From the NCBI RefSeq assembly GCF_000735365.1, contig NZ_JMPL01000024.1, forward strand, positions 1 to 49,347: DNA of 49,347 nt. Reading direction: 5' to 3'. Shown one piece after another: positions 21,756 through 30,213 of the stretch (its first letter is position 1; each line of letters begins with the position of its first letter). The position numbers were made by a program, and so were the translations under genes. The notes beneath the pieces were generated by a model. That model was not told the DNA's origin. It was given only the letters and a program-made list of their open reading frames with translations, and did no database searches. Source of the stretch: Kluyvera ascorbata ATCC 33433. GTDB lineage: Bacteria > Pseudomonadota > Gammaproteobacteria > Enterobacterales > Enterobacteriaceae.

Positions 21756-22424
21756 TTAGTTGTGGTGACGTACCGCGCGCAAGAACTCCTGGCGGGTATT
21801 CTGGCTGGACTTGAACAGCCCACCCAGAGAGGTTGTGGTGGTGGCACTGGTCGCATCGCGAATGCCGCGTGCTTTCACGCAGTAGTGCACCGCGTCAATA
21901 GACACTGCCACATTGTTAGTACCGAGCAGCGTTTGCAGCGCCGTCAGGATCTGCTGCGTCAGACGCTCCTGAACCTGCGGGCGCTGGGCGAAAAACTGCA
22001 CGATACGGTTGATTTTAGACAGGCCGATCACCGAATCTTTCGGGATGTAAGCCACGGTCGCTTTACCGTCGATGGTCACAAAATGGTGTTCGCAGGTACT
22101 GGTTAAGGTGATATCGCGCACCGTGACCATCTCGTCGACCTTCATCTTATTTTCAATAACGGTAATTTTCGGGAAATTGGCGTAATCCAGACCGGAGAAA
22201 ATTTCGTCGACATACATTTTGGCAATGCGATGCGGCGTTTCCATCAGGCTGTCATCACTCAGATCGAGGTTCAGCAGCTGCATGATCTCGGTCATATGCC
22301 CAGTAATCAGGCGCTTACGGGTTTCATTATCCATTTCGCGCTCCGATGGGCGCAGCGGGGTTTCCAGACCACGGGCGACCAGCGCTTCGTGTACCAGGAC
22401 CGCTTCTTTACTCAGTGATGACAT
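21756..22424 (-). CDS. folE: GTP cyclohydrolase I
   Basis: 222 residues. It converts GTP to 7,8-dihydroneopterin triphosphate, the first step of folate synthesis. The zinc ligands Cys111, His114 (TCEHHF) and Cys182 (VHYCVKARG) match E. coli numbering. The frame runs 52 residues further upstream, but the ATG at 22424 is preceded by AGGAGAA and gives the conserved N-terminus. yeiB follows after 20 bases. Confidence 0.96.
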   Translation of the reverse strand: MSSLSKEAVLVHEALVARGLETPLRPSEREMDNETRKRLITGHMTEIMQLLNLDLSDDSLMETPHRIAKMYVDEIFSGLDYANFPKITVIENKMKVDEMVTVRDITLTSTCEHHFVTIDGKATVAYIPKDSVIGLSKINRIVQFFAQRPQVQERLTQQILTALQTLLGTNNVAVSIDAVHYCVKARGIRDATSATTTTSLGGLFKSSQNTRQEFLRAVRHHN

Positions 22425-22462
22425 TTTTATTCTCCTGCAGGTGTGGCGCTTTGCTTTTATCG

Positions 22463-22500
22463 GTGCAAAGTTTGCACTCATTGTGCGTGAGGCGACGCAC
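22463..22500. promoter_or_regulatory. Palindromic elements upstream of folE
   Basis: GTGCAAA-G-TTTGCAC (22463-22477) is a perfect 15-base palindrome, 39 bases before folE. GTGCGT and ACGCAC (22483-22500) form a second inverted repeat. Their position suits a folE operator or promoter region. I do not recognise the regulator. Confidence 0.4.
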
Positions 22501-22539
22501 AGAATCCAGTATTCGTCGCGATAATTATTGCAATCGTTC

Positions 22540-23673
22540 TTATCTTTCAGGCTGAGGACGCCAGACCAGCGCGCCGCCAATCAGTAAGGCTACCGCGGCG
22601 ATGCCCAGTGCAGGCTCCAGCCGCTGGGTGAGCCAGGTGGATATCGCCGAGGTCATCGGCCCCACCAGCTGCCCGACGGCGTAACCTGTGGTCAGCAGTC
22701 CGGCCATATATCGTGCATGTTTCGGTGCCAGTTCGCGGCCATAAAGCAGTGAAAGCTGAACCGCCGCTAAGAATCCACCACCGACCAACAGCGCACCACA
22801 AACCAGTCCGCTCATTCCCGGCAACAGCCAGGCCAGCAATACGCCTACCCCCTGCAACCACAGTACGACGGCCAGACGCTGATGGGCGTGACCGACTCGA
22901 CGCATTGCGATACTCAGGCCAATCCCCACCATGCTCGCCAGCCCGAAAATCGGCCAGATAAACTGGGCAAACAGGCTCTCGGGAAAACGGTGGCTCGCCA
23001 TCTGCGATAAAAAGGTGGCGGGCAAGATGTAACCGAAGCCAGCCAGGCTATAGCTCCACACCAGCCGTTTGAGATTGGTGGTTAAGCTCAGCGGCTCGGG
23101 TTTTTCACCGCTGCGGTGCAGCTCGCCGGGACGCGGCAGCCAGCGACCAATCAGCGCCACCAACAGCAGCGCCAGCACGCCATACAGCTGCCAGCCTGCC
23201 GCTGCGCTCAGCGACTGCGCATGAATAAACACGCCGAGCAGCCCGCTTAGCGCAATGCCCGCACCCGGCCCGGCAAATACCGCCGCGCTTAAGCCCGGCC
23301 TGGCGTAATGCGCCAGCCGTTCGTTAACCCACGCCGCCGTCAGCACCATTGCCCAGCCGCTCATGCAGCCAATCATAAAGCGCAGTGCGCCGTGCAGCCA
23401 GGCGTTATCCGCCAGCGCGGAGATAAAGGTCAGCGCAACGGCGCCCGCAATCCCGGCATAGAGACGCATTTCCACGCCGCGATGGGCGCGCATGGCGTCC
23501 CACGCGCCAACCAGATAACCCAGATAGTTCAGCGCGGCGACGAGACCCGCGCTGGTCAGCGTCAGCTCGCCTTCGCCGATCATCAGCGGCACCTGAGGGG
23601 TGAACGCGAAGCGCCCTATCCCCATTGTTGCCACCAGTACCAGAAAACCGCTTAGCGCAATACGTACCGGCAT
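22540..23673 (-). CDS. YbfB/YjiJ-family MFS transporter
   Basis: About 377 residues with 12 predicted membrane segments. The start ([30 protein letters not shown]) is characteristic of the YbfB/YjiJ transporter family (MFS_4), whose substrates are unknown. The frame opens with an ATG at 23718; the ATG at 23673 gives the usual family N-terminus, but either is possible. E. coli has no gene at this place between folE and yeiG, so it is a lineage-specific addition. It lies 115 bases upstream of folE on the same strand and is divergent from yeiG. Confidence 0.8.
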   Translation of the reverse strand: MPVRIALSGFLVLVATMGIGRFAFTPQVPLMIGEGELTLTSAGLVAALNYLGYLVGAWDAMRAHRGVEMRLYAGIAGAVALTFISALADNAWLHGALRFMIGCMSGWAMVLTAAWVNERLAHYARPGLSAAVFAGPGAGIALSGLLGVFIHAQSLSAAAGWQLYGVLALLLVALIGRWLPRPGELHRSGEKPEPLSLTTNLKRLVWSYSLAGFGYILPATFLSQMASHRFPESLFAQFIWPIFGLASMVGIGLSIAMRRVGHAHQRLAVVLWLQGVGVLLAWLLPGMSGLVCGALLVGGGFLAAVQLSLLYGRELAPKHARYMAGLLTTGYAVGQLVGPMTSAISTWLTQRLEPALGIAAVALLIGGALVWRPQPER

Positions 23674-23811
23674 GAACGCCCCGGATGTAAATGTAAAGTT
23701 ATCTTTATGATGCAACATGTCGATGTTATGCGGAAGTGAAAGTTACTCACCGCTGATGAATTATCTGTATGATGGACTGATATATTTTGACCAAAACCGC
23801 GAGGAGCGCGC

Positions 23812-24645
23812 ATGGAAATGCTTGAAGAGCACCGCTGTTATGGCGGCTGGCAGCAGCGCTGGCAGCACCATTCTGCCACGCTAAATTGCACGATGACCTT
23901 TAGTCTGTTTTTGCCTCCGGAAGGGAAAAAAACGCCGCCGGTGCTGTACTGGCTGTCTGGCCTGACCTGTAACGACGAGAACTTCACCACCAAAGCCGGG
24001 GCGCAGCGCGTTGCCGCCGAGCTGGGCATTGTGCTGGTGATGCCGGACACCAGCCCGCGTGGCGAGGGTGTTGCCAATGATGCCGGATATGACCTCGGCC
24101 AGGGCGCAGGTTTTTACCTGAACGCTACCGAGTCCCCATGGGCCGCGCATTACCGCATGTATGATTATCTGTGCGACGAACTGCCAGCGCTGATTCAGGC
24201 GCAGTTTAACGTGAGCCCGCGAAGCGCGATTAGCGGCCACTCCATGGGCGGCCACGGCGCGCTGATGCTGGCGCTGAAAAACCCAGGCAAATATTGCAGC
24301 GCGTCCGCCTTTGCGCCGATCGTCAACCCAAGCCGGGTGCCGTGGGGGCAGAAAGCGTTTAATGCCTATCTGGGTGATGACGTTGCTCGCTGGAAAGAAT
24401 GGGACAGCACCGAGCTGCTGCTGGCAAGCCAGGCAGAGCATGCAATCCCGATGTTGATCGATCAGGGTGACAACGATCAATTTCTCGCCGACCAGCTCCA
24501 GCCAGCGGTCTTTGCCGAAGCCGCGCGGCAGAAAGACTGGCCGCTGACCCTACGCATTCAGCCGGGTTACGACCACAGCTACTACTTTATTGCTTCGTTT
24601 ATTGAAGATCACCTGCGCTTCCACGCCGAGCACCTCTGCAAGTAG
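23812..24645 (+). CDS. yeiG: S-formylglutathione hydrolase YeiG
   Basis: 277 residues, alpha/beta hydrolase of the esterase D family. It hydrolyses S-formylglutathione to formate and glutathione in formaldehyde detoxification. The catalytic triad is visible: Ser144 in GHSMGG, Asp222 in QGDNDQF and His255 in YDHSYYF. Oxyanion-loop segment [11 protein letters not shown] is near residue 50. GAGGAG precedes the ATG. The stop codon lies at the edge of a REP unit. Confidence 0.93.
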   Translation: MEMLEEHRCYGGWQQRWQHHSATLNCTMTFSLFLPPEGKKTPPVLYWLSGLTCNDENFTTKAGAQRVAAELGIVLVMPDTSPRGEGVANDAGYDLGQGAGFYLNATESPWAAHYRMYDYLCDELPALIQAQFNVSPRSAISGHSMGGHGALMLALKNPGKYCSASAFAPIVNPSRVPWGQKAFNAYLGDDVARWKEWDSTELLLASQAEHAIPMLIDQGDNDQFLADQLQPAVFAEAARQKDWPLTLRIQPGYDHSYYFIASFIEDHLRFHAEHLCK

Positions 24646-24713
24646 GCCGGATAAGGCGCTCGCGCCGCCATCCGGCAATGCCTGCCTGATGGCGCTGCGC
24701 TTATCAGGCCTAC
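24643..24713. repeat. Two REP units (BIME-like) after yeiG
   Basis: GTAGGCCGGATAAGGCGCTC begins at the yeiG stop codon. An inverted unit (GCCTGATGGCGCTGCGCTTA, then TCAGGCCTAC) ends at 24713. Both resemble the classic enteric REP consensus. They separate yeiG from the convergent araC-type gene. Confidence 0.8.
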
Positions 24714-24736
24714 AGATCATAACCCAATCACATTGC

Positions 24737-25669
24737 TTACCTTTCCGGCAACGTATACGGATACGCCTTGCGATACTGCAACGGCGTTTTCCCCATATTT
24801 TTGCGAAAACAGGTAATAAACCACGCGTACTCGGTAAAACCGACCCTTTCGGCAATCTCCCGCACCGAATGCTGTGAATGCAGCAACAGCTCGCAGGCCT
24901 GGCGAATGCGCCGCATCATTAAATACGCCTGAATCGTCCCGCCGGTTTCATCATGAAAACGCCGTGAGGTATGCCCGCGCGAGCAGCCCATCACGGTGGC
25001 AATCTCCTCTAATGAACAGCGTTCATGATAGTGGTTCTCCAGCCAGCGGATAATCGTCGACGAGAAAGTGTTATGCCCTACCGCCTGCTCCTGCTGCGGC
25101 AACAGGCTAATCAGCTGCATAATCAAAAACGCGCTGTCGCTGGTACTCCAGCTCTCTTCGTGCGTTAAGTTTTCAAAGCGCTGCAACAGCGTTTCAATCA
25201 CCGGCTGTAGGTCACCAACGTCAAACACCCTCGCCTTTTCACCGCGCCCGCAGAGCTGACGCAGTAGCATCTGCTGACGGGGAAAATCCCGCAGCCAGGG
25301 TTCAATCAACGACGGGTTAAAGTGCAGCGTAGTACGGTGATAGAGGTTGCGATCGCTTTGCTCGACGTAAACCTTGTGAAGTTTGCCCGGTGGAAAAATA
25401 AATAGTCGCCCCGGCTTCACCGTATATTGCTGATGCTCCATCAGCGCGATGCCCACCCCCCGTGAAACGGAAAGGATCTCCGCGCACTGGTGCCAGTGGT
25501 AATAGTTGGCGGGTAGATTCTGCATCCGATTGAAATAGATAGATTTATCGTTGAGATGAATCTGTTCGAGATAGGTGGTGTCTTCCGTTGGTTGTGAATG
25601 TGCCACAGTGCCAGCCCCGCATGTTAATAAACTTAAACTTTCATCATCGGAATAAAACTTTTGCGCCAA
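24737..25669 (-). CDS. AraC-family regulator of the uronide island
   Basis: Up to 310 residues. An N-terminal cupin-type sensing domain (about 50-130: NYYHWHQCAEILSVSRG, GRLFIFPPGKLHKVY) precedes two helix-turn-helix motifs (about 215-305: CSLEEIATVMGCSRGHTSRRF and SVREIAERVGFTEYAWFITC). The domain order is that of RhaS-like sugar regulators. The frame opens with a TTG at 25669, and there is no ATG before residue 49. A GTG at 25606 is an alternative, and neither has a clear ribosome site, so the start is uncertain. It is divergent from the DUF2264 operon and probably activates it in response to a sugar ligand not known to me. Confidence 0.82.
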   Translation of the reverse strand: MAQKFYSDDESLSLLTCGAGTVAHSQPTEDTTYLEQIHLNDKSIYFNRMQNLPANYYHWHQCAEILSVSRGVGIALMEHQQYTVKPGRLFIFPPGKLHKVYVEQSDRNLYHRTTLHFNPSLIEPWLRDFPRQQMLLRQLCGRGEKARVFDVGDLQPVIETLLQRFENLTHEESWSTSDSAFLIMQLISLLPQQEQAVGHNTFSSTIIRWLENHYHERCSLEEIATVMGCSRGHTSRRFHDETGGTIQAYLMMRRIRQACELLLHSQHSVREIAERVGFTEYAWFITCFRKNMGKTPLQYRKAYPYTLPER

Positions 25670-25793
25670 ATTACGCCATAAAATTATTTTTAATTACCCT
25701 TCATGCTTAAAAGTAAGAGCACAATCACATTTGCCAACCGCGTCAAATTCCTATTATTCGTCCGCCATCAACAAACTGAAACGGGATTTCATC

Positions 25794-27575
25794 ATGCGGA
25801 CAAAACAAGAATATGGTGCATTAGTCGAGGGTTGGATAGCGGCGGCGGTTCCCCGTTTATCGGCGGACTGCACGCGACTTCATGCGGGCGATACCGCCGC
25901 GCAATACCCGGACGACGTCGCCGGAATGGAAGGTTTTGTTCGTCTGATGTGGGGCCTATTTCCGCTGGTGAGCGGCGGTACCGTACCAGCGTGGCACGAT
26001 GCGTTTGTCACCGGAGTGCGCAATGGCAGCAACTCACAGCACGCAGGCTACTGGGGTGATGTCGGCGACAACGACCAACGCTGCGTAGAAATGGCGGCCT
26101 TTGGTCTCGGCCTCGCGCTGCCCAACGGTAAGCTGTGGTCGTCGCTCTCAGCCGAAGAGCAGAATAATCTCACCCACTGGCTCAGCCAGAGCGCAGACGT
26201 CGCGGTGCCGGACAACAACTGGCACTTCTTCCCGGTGCTCATTCAGCTTGGGCTGAAGTGCGTCGGACGCCCCTACGACATGGCGGTCATCAACCGTCAT
26301 CTCGATGCCATTGAGCCCTTCTGGCTCGGCAACGGCTGGTATAGCGACGGCGCGGGCAAGCCACGCGACTATTATATCTCCAGCGCCTTCCATTTTTATG
26401 GCCTGATCTACAGCCACTTTATGCAGGACGTCGACCCGGAGCGCTGCCTGCGCTATCGCCAGCGCGCCCAGCAGTTCGCTAAAGATTACGCCTACTATTT
26501 TGCCGCTAACGGCGAGGGTATTCCGTTTGGCCGCAGCCTGACCTACCGCTTTGTGCAGGTTGCGTTCTGGAGCGCGGTTGCCTTTACCGAACTGGAGGTA
26601 TTTACCCCGGGCGTGGTGAAGGGGCTGATTTTACGCCACCTTGAAAGCTGGCTCGATAAACCGTTTATCGGCGCAGATGGCCTGTTCACCATCGGCTACA
26701 GCTACCCAAACCTGATTATGGCCGAGGACTACAACAGCCCCGGTTCCCCCTACTGGGCGCTGAAGGCGATGCTGATTCTGGCGCTGCCGGAAGAGAGCGC
26801 CTTCTGGCAGGCCGCATGTGAACCGCTGCCAACGTTGGACGCGATTCACCCGATTCCCGAGGCAGGGCAAATCATCGTCCATAGCGATGAGCAGCGCCAC
26901 GCATGGATGCTGATGTCCGGTCAGTTCGACAAAAATAACTTCGTTAACTTCGAGCAGAAGTACTGCAAATTTGCCTATTCCAGCCAGTTTGGTTTTACCC
27001 TGGAGCGTGGGCGCTACGGCCTGAGCCACGCGGCGGTGGATTCCATGCTGCTGTTCAGCAACGGTGATGAATACTATCGCGGCCGCCGCGAGTGTGACGG
27101 CTCTGAGGTGACGGATAGCTGGGTTCGTAGCGAATGGCGTCCGTGGGACGACGTGACCGTCACCACCTGGCTGGTTGCGCTGCCACAAGGCCACGTGCGC
27201 GTCCACCGCATACACACGCCGCGAGCGCTGGACTGCGTTGAGGGCGGATTTGCGGCTAATCGCCACCAGCAAACGCACCAGACCATCACCGAAAACGGTG
27301 TCACCCTTGAAACCGCGCACCACTATAGCCGGATGGTGAGCCTGACCGACGATCGTCAGCCGTTCACCGTCACCACGCCGCCGAACAGCAATTTGCTGTA
27401 CGCCGCGCCGGCCACGATTCCCTGCCTTCGCACTCAGCTTAGCGCTGGCTCCTACTGGCTCGCCTGCTACGTCAGCGCCAACCCGGGCGCGGTGCGTGAA
27501 CTGCCGGCACCATTACATTTTGATGTTACGACACAGCAGTTAACCGTGAACGACCTGACGCTCACCATAAGATAA
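25794..27575 (+). CDS. DUF2264 domain protein, putative polysaccharide-active
   Basis: 593 residues, no signal peptide, so cytoplasmic. The DUF2264 domain covers most of the first 370 residues, rich in aromatic and Trp residues in an apparent alpha-helical (toroid-like) pattern (GYWGDVGDNDQRCVEMAAF, VPDNNWHFFPVLIQLG, GNGWYSDGAGKPRDYYISSAFHFYG cut into repeats). The last 220 residues look beta-rich, as in polysaccharide lyases and heparinase-like proteins. The activity of the family is not established. The ATG at 25794 was chosen over the upstream TTG at 25731. It heads a three-gene operon with a sugar symporter and a GH88 hydrolase, which points to action on an imported uronic-acid oligosaccharide. 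Confidence 0.8.
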   Translation: MRTKQEYGALVEGWIAAAVPRLSADCTRLHAGDTAAQYPDDVAGMEGFVRLMWGLFPLVSGGTVPAWHDAFVTGVRNGSNSQHAGYWGDVGDNDQRCVEMAAFGLGLALPNGKLWSSLSAEEQNNLTHWLSQSADVAVPDNNWHFFPVLIQLGLKCVGRPYDMAVINRHLDAIEPFWLGNGWYSDGAGKPRDYYISSAFHFYGLIYSHFMQDVDPERCLRYRQRAQQFAKDYAYYFAANGEGIPFGRSLTYRFVQVAFWSAVAFTELEVFTPGVVKGLILRHLESWLDKPFIGADGLFTIGYSYPNLIMAEDYNSPGSPYWALKAMLILALPEESAFWQAACEPLPTLDAIHPIPEAGQIIVHSDEQRHAWMLMSGQFDKNNFVNFEQKYCKFAYSSQFGFTLERGRYGLSHAAVDSMLLFSNGDEYYRGRRECDGSEVTDSWVRSEWRPWDDVTVTTWLVALPQGHVRVHRIHTPRALDCVEGGFAANRHQQTHQTITENGVTLETAHHYSRMVSLTDDRQPFTVTTPPNSNLLYAAPATIPCLRTQLSAGSYWLACYVSANPGAVRELPAPLHFDVTTQQLTVNDLTLTIR

Positions 27576-27606
27576 CCCTGACCTCTGGATAACGGCGGAG
27601 ACCGCA

Positions 27607-28872
27607 ATGACCACGATGATTCAGTCGACACGTTCGGCGTATATAAAACTCAGTCTCTTTGTTTTTCTGTTTACCTTTACCTGGGCGGCAAGCTTCGGCC
27701 TGTACGCTATCTGGCTTGGCGATAAAGCGGGGCTCGATGCCGTGGATATCGGCACCGTCTTCGCGGTGAACGGCGTATTCGCGGTGGTGATTAAGCCGGT
27801 GTACGGCTACATCATGGACAAAATCGGCATGAAGAAGCACCTGCTCTATTTTGTGTGCATTGTCTCGGCGTTGATGGCACCGTTCTATATCTGGATCTAC
27901 CTGCCGCTGCTGCAAACGCATTTCATCACCGGCATGATTGTCGGCGCGCTGTTCTTTAGCCTCGGCTGGTACGCGGGCGTGGCGGCTGAAGAGTCCTACG
28001 TCGACCGCTTCAGCCGCCTGTATAATATGGAGTTTGGCCGTATCCGCATGTGGGCGGCGCTCGGCTGGGCGACTGCCTCCTCTTTCTCCGGCTTCCTCTA
28101 TAACATTTCGCCAAAAATCAACTTCGCCATCAGCAGCGTGTCGGCGCTGTGCATGTTCGCCGTGCTGCTGACGCTCAAGGTGGACCATTTCGGCAAAGAA
28201 GAAAATAACGTTTTATCGAAAGAGAAAATCGTCATTACCGACGTGCTGAACCTGCTGAAAAACCGCAAGTTCTGGATGTTTTCGCTCTACATCGCGGGCG
28301 TGGCCTGGATGATGTTTATCGCTGAGCAGCAGTTCTCCCGCTACTTCGTCACCTTCTTCTCAACCAAAGAGGAAGGCAACGCGATGTTCGGCTATATGAG
28401 CACCGCGCAGTCCGCCGCAGAATTCTTCGGCATGATGCTGGTTCCGGCGATTATCAACCGCATCGGTGCCAAGCAGGGCATGCTGCTTACCGGTCTGGTT
28501 ATCAGCCTGCGCCTGATTATCTCCGGCATGACCAACGATCCGCTGATTATCTGCCTTGTAAAACCGCTGTACGGTATTGAGATTGCCCTGATTCTGGTGT
28601 CGGTCTTCAAATACATTGCCGAGCATTTCGACAAACGCGTCAACGCCACCATGTACCTGCTGGGCTACCAGGCGATGATCTACGTCGGTTCTATCGTCGT
28701 CGCACCGCCGGCGGGTTATGCCTATCAAACTATCGGCTTTGAGCACACCTATCTCATCATGGGCATTATCGCCCTGGTGTTCACCGGCGTCTCCGCCCTC
28801 ACCTTATCAACCTGCTACAGCCACAAAAAGCGCGCTGTAGAACAGGAAATCAAGCAGCAAGCGCTTAATTAA
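27607..28872 (+). CDS. LacY-type oligosaccharide:H+ symporter
   Basis: 421 residues with 12 membrane segments, of the oligosaccharide:H+ symporter family that includes LacY, RafB and CscB. Family marks include FGLYAIWLGDKAGL after segment 1, KPVYGYIMDKIGMKKHL between segments 2 and 3, and EFGRIRMWAALGWA, which corresponds to the LacY EFGRARMFG region with its essential Glu and Arg. It should import the oligosaccharide used by its neighbours. The start follows GGAG, 31 bases after the DUF2264 gene. The substrate is unknown. Confidence 0.87.
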   Translation: MTTMIQSTRSAYIKLSLFVFLFTFTWAASFGLYAIWLGDKAGLDAVDIGTVFAVNGVFAVVIKPVYGYIMDKIGMKKHLLYFVCIVSALMAPFYIWIYLPLLQTHFITGMIVGALFFSLGWYAGVAAEESYVDRFSRLYNMEFGRIRMWAALGWATASSFSGFLYNISPKINFAISSVSALCMFAVLLTLKVDHFGKEENNVLSKEKIVITDVLNLLKNRKFWMFSLYIAGVAWMMFIAEQQFSRYFVTFFSTKEEGNAMFGYMSTAQSAAEFFGMMLVPAIINRIGAKQGMLLTGLVISLRLIISGMTNDPLIICLVKPLYGIEIALILVSVFKYIAEHFDKRVNATMYLLGYQAMIYVGSIVVAPPAGYAYQTIGFEHTYLIMGIIALVFTGVSALTLSTCYSHKKRAVEQEIKQQALN

Positions 28873-28889
28873 AACGGGAATATGCCAGC

Positions 28890-30083
28890 ATGATGTCTGA
28901 ACAGATCAGAAAAGAACCCCTTGCCTCATACACTCTGAAACCGGGAGAACGTGAAGAGATTGACCGTAAAATTCGCGGGGCGATGCCTGCGCTGCTGAAG
29001 GCTATTGATGACAATGCCGACTATTTCGGCTCGCGCTTCCCGGATGCGGCCTGTAAAAACGGGGTCTATCCAATTATTGATAACGTCGAATGGACCACCA
29101 GCTTCTGGACCGGGCAGCTGTGGCTGGCCTATGAGTGGACGGGGCTTGAGCGCTACCGCACGCTGGCGGAGCAGCATATTCACTCCTTCGGCCAGCGGAT
29201 TATTAACCGCGACCACACTAACCATCACGATCTGGGCTTCCTTTATAGCCTCTCCTGCGTGGCGGGCGAGCGTCTGACCGGCAACCGCGAGGCGGGCTAC
29301 ATCGCCCTGCTTGCCGCCGAAGCGCTGATGGAGCGCTACAACGAGAAGGCCGGGATCATCCAGGCGTGGGGTGAGTTAAATAATCCTGAGCAACAGGGCC
29401 GCATGATAATCGACTGCAACATGAACCTGCCGCTGCTGTATGAAGCCAGCGCGGCTAGCGGAGACCCGCGCTACGCCGAGGCGGCAAAGCAGCACATTGA
29501 GCGGGCGCGTCGCCATATCGTGCGTGCAGACGGCTCGACCTTCCATACCTGGTATATGGATGTAGAAACCGGCGAGCCGCGCTTTGGTAACACCCACCAG
29601 GGCTTTTCCGACGATTCATGCTGGGCGCGCGGCCAGGCGTGGGGCGTGTACGGCTTCCTGCTGAACTACCTGCACACCGGCGATGAACGCCTGCTGACGC
29701 TGAGCCAGACGCTGGCGAATTACTATCTGAACCGGTTGCCGGAGGATCTTGTCTGTTATTGGGATCTGGCGCTGACCGATCCTACCAGCGAGCGCGACAG
29801 TTCGGCGGCGGCAATCGTCGCCTGCGCCCTGCTGGAGCTGGTTAAGCATCTGCCTGTTACTCATCCGGATCGTGAGAGCTATGAAACGCTGGCGCTGCGG
29901 ATGATTGGCAATATGATCGACGGTTACGTTAACCGCGAGCATACTCCGGGCCAGGGTCTGCTTAAGCATTCGGTCTATTACTTTAAAGGTGGGGTTGGCG
30001 TGGACGAGTGTTGTAGCTGGGGGGATTACTTCCTGATGGAAGCGATGGTGCGAGCGACGAGGAACTGGCAGAGCTACTGGTAA
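28890..30083 (+). CDS. GH88 unsaturated glucuronyl hydrolase
   Basis: 397 residues, cytoplasmic, of glycoside hydrolase family 88. The enzyme hydrates the 4,5-double bond of the unsaturated uronic acid left by polysaccharide lyases and so releases it from the chain. Two aspartates, Asp114 (NHHDLGF) and Asp175 (MIIDCNMN), lie 61 residues apart, as do the key Asp88 and Asp149 of the Bacillus enzyme. The related GH105 family is an alternative. Tandem ATGs occur at 28890 and 28893, 17 bases after the symporter gene. Last gene of the operon, followed by a strong terminator. Confidence 0.87.
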   Translation: MMSEQIRKEPLASYTLKPGEREEIDRKIRGAMPALLKAIDDNADYFGSRFPDAACKNGVYPIIDNVEWTTSFWTGQLWLAYEWTGLERYRTLAEQHIHSFGQRIINRDHTNHHDLGFLYSLSCVAGERLTGNREAGYIALLAAEALMERYNEKAGIIQAWGELNNPEQQGRMIIDCNMNLPLLYEASAASGDPRYAEAAKQHIERARRHIVRADGSTFHTWYMDVETGEPRFGNTHQGFSDDSCWARGQAWGVYGFLLNYLHTGDERLLTLSQTLANYYLNRLPEDLVCYWDLALTDPTSERDSSAAAIVACALLELVKHLPVTHPDRESYETLALRMIGNMIDGYVNREHTPGQGLLKHSVYYFKGGVGVDECCSWGDYFLMEAMVRATRNWQSYW

Positions 30084-30084
30084 T

Positions 30085-30120
30085 AAAAGGCCCGATAACG
30101 TTGCGCTTATCGGGCCTTTT
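30085..30120. terminator. Strong bidirectional terminator after the GH88 gene
   Basis: AAAAGGCCCGATAA (30085-30098) pairs perfectly with TTATCGGGCCTTTT (30107-30120) around an eight-base loop, directly after the stop codon. It may also serve the convergent cirA. Confidence 0.9.
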
Positions 30121-30134
30121 ATTATGGTGCAATT

Positions 30135-30202
30135 CCCGGGGTCGCTTTGCTCGCCCGGGCTACCGTAGTCAGTAGCCCGGCCAAGCGTAAGCGCCGCCGG
30201 GG
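30135..30202. repeat. REP-like palindromic pair between the uronide operon and cirA
   Basis: CCCGGGGTCGCTTTGCTCGC...CGGGCTAC (30135-30163) faces GTAGCCCGGCCAAGCG...CCGGGG (30172-30202). The units are of the same type as at 3426. Confidence 0.7.
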
Positions 30203-30213
30203 TTAGCACAGAC

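Noticed and set aside
24643-24713. Repeated palindromes as a CRISPR array or insertion sequence
   Set aside because: The units are single or paired REP elements scattered between genes, without regular spacers, cas genes, transposase or target duplications.
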